Part shown: piece by piece, positions 56,321 through 64,000 of the stretch | Layout: the number at the start of each line of letters is the position of its first letter | How positions within the stretch are numbered: the first letter of the stretch is position 1 | Assembly (NCBI GenBank): GCA_902800305.1 | Contig: CADCDP010000001.1 | Coordinates: 124,001 to 188,000, forward strand | Direction: 5' to 3' | DNA: 64,000 nt | From: an uncultured Bacteroidales bacterium | Lineage (GTDB): Bacteria; Bacteroidota; Bacteroidia; Bacteroidales; Bacteroidaceae | Program-made: the position numbers and the translations under genes | The notes under the pieces: generated by a model | Database searches by the model: none | Told to the model about the DNA's origin: nothing | Seen by the model: only the letters and a program-made list of their open reading frames with translations

Positions 56321-57826
56321 ATGAGAAAAAAGTTATTTGTTTTAGGTCTGAACCTGCTCTTCTGCTGTATGGCGGCTCTTGCCCAAGGAGCGGCAAAGAG
56401 CGATTTACAGAAGCGTGCAGAATCTGAGTATGAGGCAGGCAAGTGGATTTCTGCCCGTGCGTTGTACATCAAAGCTTTTGAGGACTATGTCAACAAGGGA
56501 CAGATGCGGGAAGGTGTGGAATGTGGCGTGAAAGGTAATGCGCTGTATTACACCAAGGACAATCTCTACAAGGAGGCGTTTGACCTGTTGCGCCGTATTG
56601 ACCAGACGATAGAGGCGAAGGGACAGGGAAGTGCCAAGGCCGCGATGCACTATCTGACCTCGAAGGAGCGTTTTCAGATGTACATGAAGATGCGGAAGGG
56701 TGCCAGCATCACGGAGCAGTTGGGCAATATGGAGCGGTATGCTAATGCTTCGGGCGATGAGGCTGTGAAGAATGATTTTCTTTACAACAAGACGATTTAC
56801 CACTATACGTTTGGGCAGAATGAGAAGGGCAATGCCACGTTCAAGGAAATGGCGAACCGACTGACTGCCTCGAAGGAGTATGGTAAGGTGGAAGATGTGT
56901 ACAAGACGCTGATTGCCAGCGGTCGTAAAAGCAACAGTGCGAATATGGTGGCAGAAAGCTACAAGAGTTATGTGGCTTGGAAGGATTCTGCCAATGCCTT
57001 GGTGTTGGCTGACACGGTGAAGGTGCTGAAAAAGCAGATTGCGGATAACGAGGCCGAGATAGCCGAGAAAGACAGTTCGCTGACAGCACGTCAGGCGGTC
57101 ATCGTTGGCTTGAGCATCCTTGCGGCGGTGTTGGCGGCTGCATTGGTGTTGGGCGTATTGGTGCTGGTACGCTACATCTTCTTGACCCGTAAACAGAAGA
57201 AGACGATTCGATTATTGAACGAAAATAATGCCTTGAAAGCGAAGTTTATCAGTAATATCTCCGCTCAGTTGTCGCCGACTTTACAGAAATTGGACAGCAG
57301 CATCCCAGAGGTGAAGGCATTGCAGGACTTCTCCCATCACATTCAGACGCTCTCGGAACTGGAAAACTCGGTGGATACCCCTGTGGAGCGTGAAGAGGTG
57401 CAGGTGTCAGCATTGTGCGAGGGCTTGATGAACCAGATTCGCGACAAAGTGAAGAGCGGTGTCGTTTTGAAGGTGGATGCTCCCAAGATGATGGCGAACA
57501 TCAATAAGGAATATGTCTCACATATCTTGCTGCATCTGCTGAAGAACGCGGCAGAATATACCCCAGAAGGTGGTCACATCACATTGGGGTACAAGAAGAG
57601 GGGTGCGCACAAGCATCAGTTCATCGTGTCCGATACGGGTTGCGGCATTCCCGAAGAACAGCGTGAGGAAGTGTTCAGGGCTTTCCGCGAAATCCGAGAC
57701 CTCACGAAGGGCGACGGTTTAGGTCTGCCCATTTGCAAGCGGATGGCGTTGAACATGAATGGCGACCTCGATATTGACCCAGCCTTTGCGAAGGGTGTCC
57801 ACTTTGTGCTGAGCCTACAAGACTGA
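56321..57826 (+). CDS. Membrane sensor histidine-kinase-like protein lacking the phospho-acceptor His
   Basis: 501 residues. Signal peptide 1-22, a periplasmic helical TPR-like sensor (about 28-230), a coiled stretch, and one transmembrane helix (259-284). The cytoplasmic part has a dimerisation helix and a HATPase_c domain: N-box HLLKNAAEYTP (N409), G1 SDTGCGIPEE and G2 GDGLGLPICKRM (464-475). At the H-box, where relatives read S-H-E-[LI]-R-T-P, this protein reads S-A-Q-L-S-P-T (residues 314-320), so the phosphorylated His is replaced by Ala315. The ATP-binding site seems intact. ATG 56321 follows AAAGGAG and was preferred over 56303. No response regulator gene is adjacent. Confidence 0.85.
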   Translation: MRKKLFVLGLNLLFCCMAALAQGAAKSDLQKRAESEYEAGKWISARALYIKAFEDYVNKGQMREGVECGVKGNALYYTKDNLYKEAFDLLRRIDQTIEAKGQGSAKAAMHYLTSKERFQMYMKMRKGASITEQLGNMERYANASGDEAVKNDFLYNKTIYHYTFGQNEKGNATFKEMANRLTASKEYGKVEDVYKTLIASGRKSNSANMVAESYKSYVAWKDSANALVLADTVKVLKKQIADNEAEIAEKDSSLTARQAVIVGLSILAAVLAAALVLGVLVLVRYIFLTRKQKKTIRLLNENNALKAKFISNISAQLSPTLQKLDSSIPEVKALQDFSHHIQTLSELENSVDTPVEREEVQVSALCEGLMNQIRDKVKSGVVLKVDAPKMMANINKEYVSHILLHLLKNAAEYTPEGGHITLGYKKRGAHKHQFIVSDTGCGIPEEQREEVFRAFREIRDLTKGDGLGLPICKRMALNMNGDLDIDPAFAKGVHFVLSLQD

Positions 57827-57847
57827 GATAAAAGGTAAAAGTGAAGA

Positions 57848-57930
57848 GTGAAAAGTGAAAAATTTGCTACCGCACACTTGCACGTCAACAGGCGGCAAAC
57901 AGTTGCGGTAGCAAATTTTTCACTTTTCAC
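57848..57930. terminator. 83-bp element with perfect 27-bp inverted repeat between convergent genes
   Basis: The arms 57848-57874 and 57904-57930 are exact reverse complements over 27 bases (core AAATTTGCTACCGCA), separated by 29 bases. It lies between the 3' ends of the kinase-like and DPP-IV genes and can end transcription in both directions, but the arms are much longer than a terminator needs. Confidence 0.85.
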
Positions 57931-57951
57931 TTTTACTTTTTCCCTTCTCCT

Positions 57952-60126
57952 TTACTTTAGATGGTCTTCAAAATAGCGAGTGATGGTGTTGTGGAGGTGG
58001 ACGCGGTCGGTACCCATCATGTTGTGCCCATCGCCTGGATAGGTGAAGAGGTCGGGGTAAGTGTCGGCATCGATACAGGCTCGCATGAAGGAGAGCGTGT
58101 GTTGAGGCACACAGACGGGGTCGTTACCTCCGTAGATGACCATGAGACGGCCACGCAAGTTTTTGGCTTTGTTTAAGAGGGAAGTCTTTTCGTAGCCTTC
58201 TGGATTGGTTTGGGGAGTGTCCATGTAGCGTTCGCCATACATGACTTCGTAGAAACGCCAATCGATGACGGGGCCACCGGCTACACCTACCTTGAAGACA
58301 TCGGGGTAAGTGGTCATCAGGCTGGTGGTCATAAAGCCACCGAAGCTCCATCCGTGTACACCGAGACGGTTGCCATCCACGTAGGGGAGGCTCTTGAGGT
58401 ATTCCACACCTTTCATCTGGTCTTTCATCTCTTCCACACCCAAATTGCGGAAAGTGACTTGCTCGAAAGCGAGTCCACGATGCTCGCTGCCACGGTTGTC
58501 GAGACAGAACATGACGTAGCCTTGCTGTGCCATCCAGATGTCCCAACCCCGTGCGCCCCAATGACGAGAGGCATCGATGTTGTGGGCATGTGGCCCTCCA
58601 TAAACGTACACCACAGCAGGGTACTTCTTCGTTGGGTCGAAGTCAGTAGGCAGGATGAGACGGTAATAGAGGTCGGTCACACCATCAGCTGCTTTGAGCG
58701 TTCCCGTCTTGATTTCTGGCACTTGGAAGTCATCCCACGGGTTGGCAGCCGTTAAGAGACGCTGTGTCTTACCGCTTCGGGTGTCGATGAGGTCGATGTT
58801 ACGAGCGATGTCGGGCGAGGAGTAGTTGTCGAAGAGATGACTACCCGATGCAGAAAGGGTGGCGGAATGCCAGCCTTTTTTGTCGCCAAGGAGCATTCGC
58901 TTACCGTTCATATTCACGCTGTAAACATTTTTTTGTAGGGGGTGTTGCTCGTTTGAAGTATAGAGGATGGTTTTCTGTGCTTTGTTGAAGCCGAGCACCT
59001 CAATCACTTCGAAAGTGCCAGTAGTCAGCTGCTTGACGAGTTCTCCCTTTATATTATAGATGTATAGATGATTGTAGCCGTCCTTGCGTGTCTGATAAAG
59101 GAACATAGTGTCATCCCACGGAAGGAACTGGATGGGAGTGCGAGGCTCAAAATATTTGTCGTTTGTCTCAGTGAAGAGGGTACGAAGTTTTTCTCCTGTC
59201 TGGGCATCGTATTCGTCGAGCGAACCATGGTTTTGGTCACGGTTAAGTTCAATGAGATAGAGTTTTTTGCCGTCAGGTGACCATGTGATATTGGTGAAAT
59301 AGCGGTCGGTGGGGTCGCCTGTGTTCAGGTAAATCGTTTTGTCTGTCTGTGGATTGAAGATGCCCACATACACTTTGTGGGATGTTTCGCCAGCCATGGG
59401 GTAGGGGTCGGGGGCTGGTGTGGCACAACGGGAAAGCCCTTCTTTTGTCTCGGAAGGAAGTGTGATGTTTACCTGTGGGTATTTGGACACCATGCTTTGA
59501 TCCATCTTGTAGAAGGCAAGAAGTGTGCCGTTAGGACTCCAGAACGTGCCTTTGTTGATGCCGAACTCGTCGCGATGCACACTTTCGCCATACACGAGGT
59601 CGATGTTTCCATCGGAAGAGACTTGGTGTGTCTTTCCGTCGGTGGTAAGGACAAAGAGGTTGTGGTCGATGGTGTAGGCTGTGGCTTTGGATTGTTTCTC
59701 CCAATCCGTGCCGTTACTTCGGGGGTCGAGCGTGACGTGCCACACCACCTTGTTCTCTTTCCAGTCAATCAGGGTTTGGTCGCTATCGTTGGAAAGGAGG
59801 ATGAGCGACTTCTCCGGATAGGGGAAAGAGGCGTTGTATAAGTGGTGGATGGGCTTCTGGTCGGCTGCCAAAAGGATGTCGTTCAGTTGTTCCGTCGTGA
59901 CAAGTGTTTGGGCGGTTCCGTCTTTCTTGCTGATGATGCGGCACTCGTGGATGTCCTGTTCTATACATTCGTCGCCCCACCACGTAAGGTATTTGTTGTC
60001 TGGAACAGAAGACCGAAAATAAGTGCTGCCACCAGGGATAAGGTCATTGATGCTGAAGAGTGTTTTCTGTGCCATAAGTGGGAGGGGAAGGAGGGTGAGT
60101 AGTGTAAGGAGTGTTGCTGTTTTCAT
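57952..60126 (-). CDS. Dipeptidyl-peptidase IV-type serine peptidase (S9)
   Basis: 724 residues with a signal peptide (LLTLLPLPLMAQ). The N-terminal beta-propeller (DPP-IV_N) includes the DEFGINKGTFWSPNGTLLAF and ITWSPDGKKLYLIEL blades. The C-terminal alpha/beta-hydrolase carries the triad Ser in HGWSFGGFM, Asp in YGGNDPVCVP and His in PGDGHNMMG. It releases X-Pro dipeptides from protein N-termini in the periplasm or at the surface. Its ATG overlaps the folK stop by four bases, so it ends the long uppP-truB-queA-folK unit. Confidence 0.94.
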   Translation of the reverse strand: MKTATLLTLLTLLPLPLMAQKTLFSINDLIPGGSTYFRSSVPDNKYLTWWGDECIEQDIHECRIISKKDGTAQTLVTTEQLNDILLAADQKPIHHLYNASFPYPEKSLILLSNDSDQTLIDWKENKVVWHVTLDPRSNGTDWEKQSKATAYTIDHNLFVLTTDGKTHQVSSDGNIDLVYGESVHRDEFGINKGTFWSPNGTLLAFYKMDQSMVSKYPQVNITLPSETKEGLSRCATPAPDPYPMAGETSHKVYVGIFNPQTDKTIYLNTGDPTDRYFTNITWSPDGKKLYLIELNRDQNHGSLDEYDAQTGEKLRTLFTETNDKYFEPRTPIQFLPWDDTMFLYQTRKDGYNHLYIYNIKGELVKQLTTGTFEVIEVLGFNKAQKTILYTSNEQHPLQKNVYSVNMNGKRMLLGDKKGWHSATLSASGSHLFDNYSSPDIARNIDLIDTRSGKTQRLLTAANPWDDFQVPEIKTGTLKAADGVTDLYYRLILPTDFDPTKKYPAVVYVYGGPHAHNIDASRHWGARGWDIWMAQQGYVMFCLDNRGSEHRGLAFEQVTFRNLGVEEMKDQMKGVEYLKSLPYVDGNRLGVHGWSFGGFMTTSLMTTYPDVFKVGVAGGPVIDWRFYEVMYGERYMDTPQTNPEGYEKTSLLNKAKNLRGRLMVIYGGNDPVCVPQHTLSFMRACIDADTYPDLFTYPGDGHNMMGTDRVHLHNTITRYFEDHLK

Positions 60127-60548
60127 TGTATTGTTTCTTTTTGGAGCAAGATTTCTTTGAGTGGAATGAGCACAAAGTCGCGCTCGTACATGAGGGGATG
60201 GGGAATGGTGAGTTTTGGGGTATTGATGTGGAGGTCGTCGTAAAGAAGGATGTCGATGTCGATGATGCGGTCGTGATACTTGCCGTCCACTGACTTTTGG
60301 GTGCGTCCCATGTCACGCTCTATCTGTTGGGTCTTATTTAGCAAGTCGAAGGGGGACAACGCTGTTTCGACTCGCACGGCGGCATTGAGGAAGGTGTTCT
60401 CGCTCTCGAATCCCCACGGCTCAGTGGTAAGAAAGGCGGATTGTGCCCTGACGGGACCAATCCGCCTTTCTATTTCTGTGATGGCGGACACGAGGTTTTG
60501 TGTCTTGTCGCCAAGATTGGTGCCGAGGGAGAGATAGACGGTGTGCAT
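60123..60548 (-). CDS. folK: 2-amino-4-hydroxy-6-hydroxymethyldihydropteridine diphosphokinase
   Basis: 141 residues. Pyrophosphorylates 6-hydroxymethyl-dihydropterin in folate synthesis. Landmarks: VYLSLGTNLGDK, TTEPWGFESENTFLNA, the HPPK signature KYHDRIIDIDILLYDD and IPHPLMYERDFVLIPL. Overlaps queA by one base at the 5' end and the peptidase gene by four bases at the 3' end. Confidence 0.94.
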   Translation of the reverse strand: MHTVYLSLGTNLGDKTQNLVSAITEIERRIGPVRAQSAFLTTEPWGFESENTFLNAAVRVETALSPFDLLNKTQQIERDMGRTQKSVDGKYHDRIIDIDILLYDDLHINTPKLTIPHPLMYERDFVLIPLKEILLQKETIQ

Positions 60549-61630
60549 CAGTCAATAATCAGCATGGCATCGCCGTAGGTGCCGAACATGTAATCTCCTT
60601 TGAGTGCTTCTTTGTAGGCTTCCATGATGAGGTCGTAGCCACCAAAGGCTGTGACGAGCATGAGCATGGTGGAGAGGGGTGGCTGGAAGTTGACAACGAA
60701 GGCATCGGCTACGGTGAAGTCGTATGGTGGGAAGATGAACTTGTTGGTCCATCCCTCGAATTCCTTGATGATACCTCCAGGACCAGCGGCTGTCTCGGTG
60801 GCACGGAGTGTGGTGGTGCCTACAACACAAATCTTGTGCCCACCTTCCTTTGCCTTGTTCACGATGTCGCAAGCCTCTTTGGTGACGAACATCTGCTCGG
60901 AGTCGGTCTTGTGCTTAGTCAGGTCTTCCACATCGATGCTGCGGAAATTGCCCAAACCTGCATGGAGGGTAATGAAAGCTTGTTCGATGCCTTTGATTTC
61001 CATGCGCTTCATCAGTTCGCGCGAGAAGTGTAAGCCTGTAACTGGTACTGTGACAGCACCTTCGTTGCGAGCAAAGATGTTCTGAAAACGCTCGTGGTCT
61101 TCTGGTTCTGCAGGCCGATGGGAACGGATGTCGTCGGGGATGGGAGCCTCACCAAGGGCATAAAGCATTTCCTTGAACTCGTCATGTGGCCCGTCGTAGA
61201 GGAATCGGAGAGTGCGTCCACGGGAGGTCGTGTTGTCGATGACTTCCGCAACAAGCGATTCGTCGTTGCCAAAATATAGTTTGTTGCCAATGCGGATTTT
61301 ACGCGCTGGGTCAACCAGCACATCCCAAAGGCGCAAATTTTCGTTGAGTTCACGCAGCAGGAAAACTTCAATACGGGCACCTGTCTTTTCTTTGTTGCCG
61401 TAGATGCGGGCAGGGAACACTTTTGTGTCGTTGAAGACAAACGCATCACCCTCTTCAAAATAGTCAGCAATGTCTCTGAAAATCTTATGTTCTATTTCTC
61501 CCGTTTTCTTGTGGACAACCATGAGTTTGGCTTCGTCGCGGTTATAGAACTTGGTTTGGGGGTTGTAGGTGCGAGGATAGAGGGCTATCTTCTCGTCGGG
61601 AAGTTTGAATTTGAATTGTGAAAGCTTCAT
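60548..61630 (-). CDS. queA: S-adenosylmethionine:tRNA ribosyltransferase-isomerase
   Basis: 360 residues. Makes epoxyqueuosine at tRNA position 34. Landmarks: [57 protein letters not shown] and [10 protein letters not shown]. Full length. Lies 15 bases after truB in a unit of tRNA and envelope genes. Confidence 0.95.
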   Translation of the reverse strand: MKLSQFKFKLPDEKIALYPRTYNPQTKFYNRDEAKLMVVHKKTGEIEHKIFRDIADYFEEGDAFVFNDTKVFPARIYGNKEKTGARIEVFLLRELNENLRLWDVLVDPARKIRIGNKLYFGNDESLVAEVIDNTTSRGRTLRFLYDGPHDEFKEMLYALGEAPIPDDIRSHRPAEPEDHERFQNIFARNEGAVTVPVTGLHFSRELMKRMEIKGIEQAFITLHAGLGNFRSIDVEDLTKHKTDSEQMFVTKEACDIVNKAKEGGHKICVVGTTTLRATETAAGPGGIIKEFEGWTNKFIFPPYDFTVADAFVVNFQPPLSTMLMLVTAFGGYDLIMEAYKEALKGDYMFGTYGDAMLIID

Positions 61631-61645
61631 ATATATACGATTTTA

Positions 61646-62449
61646 TTATTCACTTTTACCATTTATATTTTCGTCCTTCTCTAAAGTTTGAGTGTCGAGC
61701 CATGCTGGGAACTGCTCGATGTCCAGACAGTCTCGGAGGGTGTATTGGCCAATACGGGTACGGACGAGGTCGGTCAAATAACCTCCAGAGCCAAGTGCTT
61801 GACCGATGTCGCGAGCCAACGCACGGATATAGGTGCCTTTGCTGCACACCACACGGATGGTCAGCGAGAGGTGTCTGCCTTGTAGGTTACCATGCTGATA
61901 CTTAATGCGCTCATACGGGTCGCTGCTCATTTCCTCGGCATAGTTCTCCACCTCGCCAAAATGCAGGATTTCCAGTTCATCGATGACCAGCACTTTGGGC
62001 TTTAACTCCACCTCTTCCCCTTGTCTGGCATACTTGAAGGCTCGTTTACCATCGACCTTGACAGCAGAAAAGGTAGGGGGAATTTGTTCGATGCGTCCTA
62101 AGAAGTCCTTGAGCTTCTCTTCCACGAATGGTCGGGTTATGTGCGCTGTGGGGTAAGTGGCGTCTTCTGCCGTTTCCATGTCGAAAGAAGGGGTCGTGGC
62201 TCCCAACTTGATGGTGGCCACGTATTCTTTCGTGTGGGCTTGAAGCTCGTCAATCTGCTTCGTGCATTTACCTGTACAGACGATAAGCACGCCCGTAGCA
62301 AGTGGGTCGAGGGTGCCAGCGTGTCCCACCTTCAGCTTTTTCACACCTAACCAGTGCGAGAGTTCGCCTCGCACTTTTGCCACCAAATTGAATGATGTCC
62401 ACCGGTAGGGTTTGTTGAAGATGAGTATTTCGCCAGCTTGTGGGTTCAT
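61646..62449 (-). CDS. truB: tRNA pseudouridine(55) synthase
   Basis: 267 residues. The catalytic Asp is in GHAGTLDPLATGVLIV; further blocks are ILIFNKPYRWTSFNLV, QIPPTFSAVKVDGKRAFKYA and VVCSKGTYIRALARDIG. Modifies U55 of the T-loop. Lies 15 bases after uppP. Confidence 0.95.
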   Translation of the reverse strand: MNPQAGEILIFNKPYRWTSFNLVAKVRGELSHWLGVKKLKVGHAGTLDPLATGVLIVCTGKCTKQIDELQAHTKEYVATIKLGATTPSFDMETAEDATYPTAHITRPFVEEKLKDFLGRIEQIPPTFSAVKVDGKRAFKYARQGEEVELKPKVLVIDELEILHFGEVENYAEEMSSDPYERIKYQHGNLQGRHLSLTIRVVCSKGTYIRALARDIGQALGSGGYLTDLVRTRIGQYTLRDCLDIEQFPAWLDTQTLEKDENINGKSE

Positions 62450-62464
62450 GCCTCGGAGAATAGT

Positions 62465-63310
62465 TTAGGAGATGGTGAGTTCGTGACCCGTAAAGAGCAA
62501 GGCCAGAATGAGGCCTCCCACGATGATTCGGTACCATCCGAAGGCCTGAAAGCCATACTTCTGCACGAAGCTGATAAAGAACTTGATGGCCAGCAAGGCA
62601 ACGATGAATGCCACCACGTTGCCGATGATGAGCGTGTCGAGATTGTTGAGAATCAGTTCTGAACCTCCGTCCTTGAACAGCTTGTACATCTTATATACCG
62701 TAGCACCAAACATGGTCGGCACAGCTAAGAAGAAGGAAAACTCGGCAGCGTCCTTGCGGGTCAGCTTCTGTGCCATACCTCCTACGATGGTGGCCATGGA
62801 ACGTGATACGCCTGGTATCATGGAGATGCACTGGAAGAGGCCAATCATGAAGGCTCGTTTTTCGGTCAGCTTGGTGTCTTCGCTGCCTTTGTTGAAGATT
62901 TTATCGCAGAATAGCATGAAGATACCACCGAGGACGAGCATGATGGCCACGACCTCGACGCGTTCCAGCATAGCATCGATGGCATCGCTGAAGAGAAGAC
63001 CCAGCACAACGGCAGGGATGAAGGCAATGAGCAGTTTCCAGTAGAAGTCGAACTTGTGGATGAATGACTTGAAGGCAGATGTGCCTTCGGGCAGGGGCGT
63101 GTTGTTGAGTCGGAAGAAGCGTCGCCAATAGAGGCACACGACTGAAAGGATGGCACCAAATTGGATAATGAAGGTGAAAGCCTTCACGTATTCGGTGCTC
63201 TCCACTCCCAACATATTCTGTGCGATAATCATGTGGCCAGTGGAGGAAACGGGTAAAAACTCCGTGAGTCCTTCGACAATGGCGATGATGACGGTTTGAA
63301 TCCAATCCAT
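62465..63310 (-). CDS. uppP: Undecaprenyl-diphosphatase
   Basis: 281-residue polytopic membrane protein of the BacA/UppP family, recycling undecaprenyl pyrophosphate for wall synthesis and giving bacitracin tolerance. Landmarks: [19 protein letters not shown] with the essential Glu and the SSTGH block, and [16 protein letters not shown]. Normal length; 30 bases after the DUF3098 gene. Confidence 0.95.
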   Translation of the reverse strand: MDWIQTVIIAIVEGLTEFLPVSSTGHMIIAQNMLGVESTEYVKAFTFIIQFGAILSVVCLYWRRFFRLNNTPLPEGTSAFKSFIHKFDFYWKLLIAFIPAVVLGLLFSDAIDAMLERVEVVAIMLVLGGIFMLFCDKIFNKGSEDTKLTEKRAFMIGLFQCISMIPGVSRSMATIVGGMAQKLTRKDAAEFSFFLAVPTMFGATVYKMYKLFKDGGSELILNNLDTLIIGNVVAFIVALLAIKFFISFVQKYGFQAFGWYRIIVGGLILALLFTGHELTIS

Positions 63311-63340
63311 TTTTTAATTTTTAATTTGACGATTTACAAT

Positions 63341-63577
63341 TTATTCAGCATTTGGGTTGGTCTTCTTGGAAGGCCAAAGGATAGCGACAATCTCGAAGAG
63401 GAAACCGAAGAGGCACACCATCGGGGCTACCTTGATGCGTCGGTCACTAAAGATTTCGGGGTTGAAAGCTTCTTCGGTGGTAGCATCGCCAGACATCAGC
63501 ATGAATCCAGCGATAATGATGAGAAATCCCACGACGAGCAGGATGTAGTTCATCTTTGTGAATGCAAAGTTGTTCAT
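63341..63577 (-). CDS. Small DUF3098 membrane protein
   Basis: 78 residues with two membrane helices (about 11-28 and 52-67) and the family block NPEIFSDRRIKVAPMVCLFG. Function unknown. In Bacteroidota it is typically encoded just before uppP, often after ftsX; here the gene before it encodes a Y_Y_Y-domain protein instead. Three bases separate it from that gene. Confidence 0.85.
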   Translation of the reverse strand: MNNFAFTKMNYILLVVGFLIIIAGFMLMSGDATTEEAFNPEIFSDRRIKVAPMVCLFGFLFEIVAILWPSKKTNPNAE

Positions 63578-63580
63578 TTT

Positions 63581-64000
63581 CTATGTTGTTTTTAATGTTG
63601 TACTTACTTCCGAAGGTTGAGTTTTATCATTTAACATTGAGTCATTTAGCGTCGCACTTTCAGACTCTTCCTCACATTCATCCGTCTGTTCCTGTGTTTC
63701 CGCTTGTTCTTGCTTTTTATACCTATGTTTAGCTATAGTCCTCTTGATGTACCATATAACACCAACCACCAACAGGGCAAGCAGCAACACATAAATGAAG
63801 ATGGCAAACGGGCTGCTCCATATCGGCGGCTCTATGGTGATGCGCAATCTTGCCACATCGCCATCCCACACCTCAGGATTGAAGCTGGCTTGTAGCTCCA
63901 GGTCGTAAGTGCCAACAGCCAAGTTAATCAGTTGTAGCATTTCTGCACGGTTAATAACCGTCCAAGGCTCATCCGGATTGAGGCGATACCTGTACCACAC
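63581..64000 (-). CDS. Y_Y_Y-domain membrane protein, C-terminal part (5' end outside window)
   Basis: The frame is open to the window edge; 139 C-terminal residues are seen. It begins in a Y_Y_Y-type Ig-like domain (YRLNPDEPWTVINRAEML, LAVGTYDLELQASFNPEVWD), as found at the end of periplasmic two-component regulator propellers. A transmembrane helix follows (FAIFIYVLLLALLVVGVIWY), then a basic patch and an acidic, Glu/Ser/Thr-rich tail ending in ...TTLKTT. No kinase or DNA-binding domain follows the membrane helix, so it is not a complete hybrid sensor kinase. Confidence 0.75.
   Translation of the reverse strand: MWYRYRLNPDEPWTVINRAEMLQLINLAVGTYDLELQASFNPEVWDGDVARLRITIEPPIWSSPFAIFIYVLLLALLVVGVIWYIKRTIAKHRYKKQEQAETQEQTDECEEESESATLNDSMLNDKTQPSEVSTTLKTT

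Overview
This 64 kb window is chromosomal DNA from a member of the Bacteroidota, order Bacteroidales, most likely Prevotellaceae. The evidence is: several promoters of the Bacteroidota type (TTTG, about 20 nt, then TAnnTTTG); six fimbrillin-type lipoproteins; two very large secreted proteins with C-terminal sorting-like tails; and housekeeping gene orders typical of the group (hemD-rnpA-yidD-tatD, and a Y_Y_Y-membrane gene-DUF3098-uppP-truB-queA-folK). No rRNA, tRNA, CRISPR array, transposase or integrase was seen.

Layout. 1-1841 (+): end of hemD, then rnpA, yidD and a TatD-family hydrolase. 1687-5015 (-): tdk, cysE and a THUMP RNA methyltransferase whose charged tail overlaps the 3' end of tatD by 155 bp. 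5567-19997 (+): an apparent surface-structure operon with three fimbrillin-like lipoproteins, a 1917-residue secreted protein, a fourth fimbrillin-like lipoprotein and a 1091-residue tip-like lipoprotein. 20143-39707 (-): a sixth fimbrillin-like lipoprotein preceded by an 18 kb gene for a roughly 5,940-residue secreted modular protein. 40293-47920: purD (+), then nadB, an M16 protease, a PH-like membrane protein and a PBP4-type DacB (-). 48132-53294 (+): a TPR protein, an outer-membrane barrel, greA, a HIT protein and a hotdog thioesterase. 53554-55435 (-): argB, an ECF sigma factor and a likely anti-sigma membrane protein. 56321-57826 (+): a sensor-kinase-like protein without the phospho-acceptor histidine. 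57952-64000 (-): the Y_Y_Y protein end, DUF3098, uppP, truB, queA, folK and a DPP-IV-type peptidase.

The unusual part is 5.5-39.9 kb. All six fimbrillin-like lipoproteins carry a lipobox, and each has a T-R-[A/S] site 26-39 residues after the lipidated Cys, as expected for arginine-specific maturation of type V pili. Each of the two convergent halves also encodes one giant secreted protein. The two giants have similar signal peptides (ending AWA) and similar C-terminal tails. The larger one has at least 17 D-P-Y motifs, mostly every 690-795 nt. I infer a type V-pilus-like surface system with giant partner adhesins; its function is unknown.

The non-coding DNA is rich in structured repeats: nested GAGTCAC palindromes on both sides of the + strand fimbrial operon, a 23-bp-period repeat at 40.1 and 56.0 kb, promoter-bearing repeats before argB and nadB, heptad repeats with duplicated start codons inside the fimbrial operon, and long perfect inverted repeats in gene borders.
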